A stretch of 64,000 bases of DNA from Chlorella sorokiniana (taxonomy: Eukaryota; Chlorophyta; Trebouxiophyceae; Chlorellales; Chlorellaceae): contig CP084612.1 of NCBI GenBank assembly GCA_025917655.1, forward strand, positions 682,001-746,000. The letters are read 5' to 3'. The notes beneath the pieces were generated by a model. It was not told the DNA's origin. It searched no databases and was given only the letters and a program-made list of their open reading frames with translations. The first letter of the stretch is position 1. Each line of letters begins with the position of its first letter. Position numbers and translations under genes: made by a program. Shown one piece after another: positions 60,595 through 64,000 of this stretch.

Positions 60595-61430
60595 CTACGC
60601 AGCAGCCACGGCCTGGCGGTGCTGCCGCATCGCCTCCAGCACGGGCGGCAGCAGGGGATGTCGGCGGGCGGCATCTGGTAGCGCCCCCCTCCAGCTCCTC
60701 CGCCCCCACCCACGCCAGCTGCTGCCCCTCAGCCCCCGGGGCTCCCCTGCCAGCGGCTCGCAGCGTAGGTGGGCATGAGCAGGTGGAAAGCGGCGTAGGC
60801 GTGGGAGGCGAAGGTGAGGGGGCGCAGGGATGCGGCGTCCAAGCGAATGCCGAGCTCCTCTTCGCACTCCCGCACCAGCGCTGCCTCGGGGGACTCGCCA
60901 GGGTCGATCTTGCCGCCCGGGAACTCCCACAGCCCTGCACGCAACGGATTTGGAGAGAGTGGCAGAGAGTGGCGCAGCCCTGCACTTGGATCGGGATGGA
61001 TGGCTTGAGCAGGTGCAGACAGCCGCAGCCAGCCTTGTGCAGCCGGGCGAATGGCTGCCCCCATGCAGCAAACCTGCGCACCTGCTAGTTTCTTGCCCGG
61101 TGGGCGCTGAGCCAGTAGCACTTGCCCCTCTTCATTCAGCAGCACCACAGCCACCACAAGCACCAGCTTCGTGGCCTCTGCAGCGCTGTCGGCTGCTGCG
61201 GCGCTGGCGCCTGCTCGAGCTGCGGGTGATGAGGCCATGCAGCGAGCAAGCCGTGGCCTGGCTGCTGCTGGATGCCAACCGTCAGGTAGTCTATCTGAAC
61301 AAGTACCTGGCTGTCCAGCAGTGGCCTGCTGCCTCAAATGTCGGAGTGAAGAGACTGAAAGTGCGGCCGCGCGCTGGGTCCAGGTGTTGGGGCTCAAGCA
61401 GCGCCGAATCACGGCAGAGCCTGCATGCAT
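60595..61430 (-). CDS. MutT-like Nudix hydrolase (8-oxo-dGTP diphosphatase type)
   Basis: The catalytic domain starts LVLVVAVVLLNEEGQVLLAQ then RPPGKKLAG (61085-61170). After an intron it continues LWEFPGGKIDPGESPEAALV and RECEEELGIRL, a complete Nudix box (G-x5-E-x7-R-E-x2-E-E-x-G). After a one-base frame change near 60755 it has AEGQQLAWVGAEELEGG and PVLEAMRQHRQAVAAA, ending at 60595. WEFPGGK and the late WV...EL block are typical of MutT enzymes that clean oxidised nucleotides from the dNTP pool. The start could be 61430 (MHAGSAVIRRCLSPN, giving an organelle-type leader) or 61238 (MASSPAARAG). I list the longer one. Confidence 0.85.
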
Positions 61431-61701
61431 GCCATTGAGATGCGTGACACAACCATGGAAGGTGGTTGTTGTCTTGGAGTATGACCCTCGTGGGTGCAGA
61501 GCACTTTTGTCAAATTTACCAGCGGAGCCGTGCATTCCTTGCGAGTGAAGATGGCTGATGTGATGAATTCAAATAAGATGCAGGATGCTCACAGACCAGC
61601 ACGGACAGCAGTACTGGAACGGAGTACCTGAGCCGGCCTTCAGTGCGAGGACCGAGCCCAACGTCCATCTCTTTGGAAGCGGCGCATGGAGTGAACAGGA
61701 C
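61431..61701. promoter_or_regulatory. Shared upstream region of Nudix hydrolase and CFAP20
   Basis: Only 271 bases separate these two head-to-head start codons (463 if the Nudix gene starts at 61238). The stretch must supply both promoters. It is less GC-rich than the exons. No individual motif is assigned. Confidence 0.4.
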
Positions 61702-62705
61702 ATGTTCAGATCGAGCTACCAGTCAGGCTTTTTGAGCCTGCTGGCCTCAGTCGGAAGCAAGCCTCTGAGCATATGGAGCTCTGAAGGTGCGTGTTACCGC
61801 TTGTAGATAGATTCTGTATTATGAATTGCCAGCCTGACGCGCTCCCGCCAGCCCATCGCGCCCGCCAAATGCGCGAATGCGGGCCCGAGACGGGCCCGTT
61901 CCACGACCTCGTTCCCCTCAATTCATTTGCGTAGTGGAGAACGGCCACATCAAGCGGTTGACGGATGAGGACATCCAGAGTTCGGTGCTGGAGGTTGCTG
62001 GCGCCAACGTCGCCACCGCCTACATCACGTGCCCCGCCGACCCCGCCAAGACGCTGGGCATCAAGCTGCCCTTCCTGGTGATGATCGTGAAGAACCTGAA
62101 CAAGTACTTCACATTCGAGGTGCAAGTTCTGGACGACAAGAACGTGCGCCGCCGCTTCCGCGCCTCCAACTACCAGGTGGGTGCTGCACGGGCCGGCCTC
62201 TGCATGCTCCCCTGTGTTCACATCCATGCCTGCTGCGCGTGCGCAGCCCACGCCGCTGCCGTGCTGCGGCCTCTGACCACCCCCGTGCCCGCCCCGCCGC
62301 AGTCCACGACGCGCGTGAAGCCCTTCATCTGCACCATGCCCATGCGCCTGGACGAGGGGTGGAACCAGGTGCAGTTCAACCTGGCAGACTTCGTCAAGCG
62401 CGCCTACGGCACCAACTACGTGGAGACGCTGCGCGTGCAGATCCACGCCAACTGCCGCATCCGCCGCATCTACTTCTCCGACAGGCTGTACAGCGAGGCG
62501 GAGCTGCCGCCCGAGTTCAAGGTGGGCGCAGCGGGCGCAGCGGGCGGCCCCGGCAGCCTGCGTGCGCGGCACCCTGCTGCCCTGCTGCACCTCCCGCTCA
62601 CGGTGCGGGCTTGTGCCTTCCCACCCGCAGCTGTACCTGCCCATTCAGAAGTCGCAGCAGCAGCAGCAGCAGCAGCAGCAGGGTGAGGAGGACCTGCAGC
62701 AGTGA
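61702..62705 (+). CDS. CFAP20: Cilia- and flagella-associated protein 20 (CFAP20/BUG22)
   Basis: CFAP20 is an inner-junction protein of ciliary doublet microtubules and is also kept in land plants without motile cilia. Four exons, 61702-61786, 61935-62176, 62303-62521 and 62631-62705, join in phase to 206 residues. The sequence is nearly identical to the family throughout: [120 protein letters not shown] and [20 protein letters not shown]. The last exon adds a tail with nine consecutive glutamines and GEEDLQQ, a little longer than usual. Intron 1 ends GCGTAG rather than GCGCAG. The first ATG matches the family's N-terminus. Confidence 0.97.
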
Positions 62706-63046
62706 TCACGGCCCGCCGACTGGCTCCTGACCACACTGTTCAAGGGGGCCCAGGCTCGGAGCCGGGTTTCGCCCACCTGCGTTAGCTAGGCAGGCAGCTA
62801 TGGCGCTGGATGCACCCGACCCTAGGCAGCTGCGGGAGGTTGGTGGCAGGTCCGAGGCGCTGCCACCGCTCCCGCTCACCGACTGGCAGCACTAGACCAA
62901 ACTCGCAACACTGACGCTTCCTGTACCAATGTTTCCCTGTTTTTCATCTTCTCCTGACGGTAACAGCGACGCTGGGTGGTGCTCGCTTGGGGGCAGCCCT
63001 CATTGTTGGCCCTGCTTACAGCACGTGACATGGAGGCTGCATTCTG
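62706..63046. other. Intergenic region between convergent CFAP20 and SPT6 ends
   Basis: This stretch holds the two 3' untranslated regions. No gene-like frame, RNA gene or repeat is apparent. Confidence 0.4.
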
Positions 63047-63383
63047 CTAGTACGGCCCGCCGCCCCAGCCCTGCTGCGGGGGTAGCCCTGCTGGCCGTAG
63101 TTGGGAGGCTGCTGCTGCTGCCAGCCGCCCGGCGGGGCCTGCTGCCAGCCGCCTGGCCCGCCAGGGGGCGGCCCGCCGTAGCCCCGTCGCCCCCGCCGCC
63201 GTCGTAGCCGCCGCCGCCATACTGCGCGGGTGGTCCCTGCTGGGCGTACCCAGCATACATGGGGCCCTGCTGCGGCTGCTGCGGCATGCCTGGATACGGC
63301 ATGCCCGGCCCCGCCATCATGCCCGCCGGCACGCCTTGGTGCGGCATCCGCGCCTGCTGCTGAGCGGGGGCGGCGGAGGCACC

Positions 63384-63415
<32 letters not shown>

Positions 63416-64000
63416 GCAGCCTGCTGCTTCAGCAGGTAAGCGGGGTTCCGCTTGAAGGCCGTCAGCATGGCATCAATGCTGGGGTATGTCTGCGGAAGAG
63501 GGGTGGTGGGCGGTAGGGGGAGTGATGTGCAGAGCGCATGCAGCGCAGGGGTGCACGGCGGCAGGCATCCGCGCTGCAGAGCCGGCCGACAGGGCCAGCC
63601 CAGGCAGGGCTGCTCCCTGCTGCCGCAGCTGGGCTCACGTGCTTCCTAAAGTAGAAGCCGTTTGGGGTGACGGCGAAGAACTCTCGGCGGGGCGTGTTAC
63701 TGGTGATGAAGGCGAGGTAGAAAGCGCCGGCACCCCGTGCCGCGTCCTCCCCAGGCACGTCACCGCCATGCGCGCATCCACGCGCGCCTTCTCCGCCCGC
63801 AGCTCCTCCTGCGCAGGGTGGGAGGGTGGGGGTCGAGTGCCGGGTCGCAGCAAGTGCGGCGACCTGCCCGCCTTGCAGACCGCAACGGGGGCGAGGGCAT
63901 GTGCCTTGCCGGCCCAACACATGGCTTGCTCCGGCATGCGCCCGCTGTAGCTGAGGAGGTGTGGAGGGGTGGCCACGCGGGGCCACCGGCGCCGCACCGA
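63047..64000 (-). CDS. SPT6: C-terminal end of transcription elongation factor SPT6 (runs off the window)
   Basis: SPT6 is a histone chaperone that travels with RNA polymerase II and binds it through tandem SH2 domains. The exon 63639-63808 reads EELRAEKARVDARMAVTCLG and, after a one-base break at 63749-63752, EDAARGAGAFYLAFITSNTP then REFFAVTPNGFYFRKH. It joins in the SH2 style to TYPSIDAMLTAFKRNPAYLL (from 63489). This corresponds to the end of the second SH2 domain. A poly-Gln run (about 63385-63425) and a Gly/Pro/Gln/Tyr tail follow, with repeated GGW and GW units (about 63115-63165) and a final QQGWGGGPY at 63047. Most of the gene lies beyond the right edge. The identification rests on about 80 residues. 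Confidence 0.65.

Noticed and set aside
24407-63425. CAG/CTG runs (24407, 28522, 47305, 63385) as possible disease-type or mobile repeats
   Set aside because: Most are short glutamine-codon runs inside exons (24407, 63385) or short GC-rich runs at gene edges; no terminal structures or duplications mark mobility.
1-64000. Transposons, retroelements, viral insertions or CRISPR arrays
   Set aside because: I found no transposase, reverse transcriptase, integrase or capsid-like frames, no long terminal repeats and no regularly spaced repeats. The gene-poor gaps are short and featureless.

Overview
The window is nuclear DNA of a GC-rich, intron-dense green alga, most likely a trebouxiophyte of the Chlorella type. 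The evidence is gene content and style: plastid-type ferrochelatase with a chlorophyll-binding tail, a plastid fibrillin, a plant-type leucine-rich-repeat membrane protein, a telomere-binding-type Myb domain, Mediator, APC/C and SPT6 subunits, short exons, roughly 60-300 base introns ending in C-rich tracts before CAG, and TGTAA boxes shortly after some stop codons. No rRNA, tRNA, CRISPR array, plasmid or recognisable transposon was found. The species was not determined.

Layout. 1-2051 LRR membrane protein (+); 2286-8797 oligopeptidase B-like protease (+); 9201-9707 possible short gene (+); 9939-12052 mRNA decapping enzyme DCP2 (+); 12780-15960 ferrochelatase (-); 16728-18713 histidine-phosphatase protein (+); 18945-19486 small membrane protein (-); 20270-23463 F-box/FIST protein (-); 23994-28297 GPAT/DHAPAT-type acyltransferase (+); about 28560-29085 unknown (-); 30059-44892 APC1, the largest cyclosome subunit (+), with a complete acyl-CoA-binding protein gene nested antisense in one intron (31543-32169); 45087-46170 GNAT acetyltransferase (-); 46457-51996 Myb plus PHD chromatin protein (-); 52821-55069 D-amino-acid-aminotransferase-like PLP enzyme (+); 55270-57949 mitochondrial PPTC7-type PP2C phosphatase (-); 58375-59488 plastid fibrillin (-); 59844-60453 MED21 (+); 60595-61430 Nudix hydrolase (-); 61702-62705 CFAP20 (+); 63047-64000 C-terminal end of SPT6 (-).

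These are mostly unrelated housekeeping genes packed tightly, with several head-to-head pairs sharing a few hundred bases of upstream DNA (FIST/acyltransferase, fibrillin/MED21, Nudix/CFAP20) and several tail-to-tail pairs. There is no operon logic.

Two things stand out. First, at least seventeen conserved domains change reading frame by exactly one missing base, almost always inside a run of G or C, while DCP2, ACBP, MED21 and CFAP20 read cleanly. This looks like systematic under-calling of GC homopolymers in the assembly rather than gene decay, and it means that many open frames in the window are unreliable. Second, real biology of interest includes the nested ACBP gene, the Myb-PHD fusion, a protease with a signal peptide and a possible membrane anchor, GC-AG introns, intron ends that are complementary to each other, and a near-perfect 54-base palindrome in an intron.
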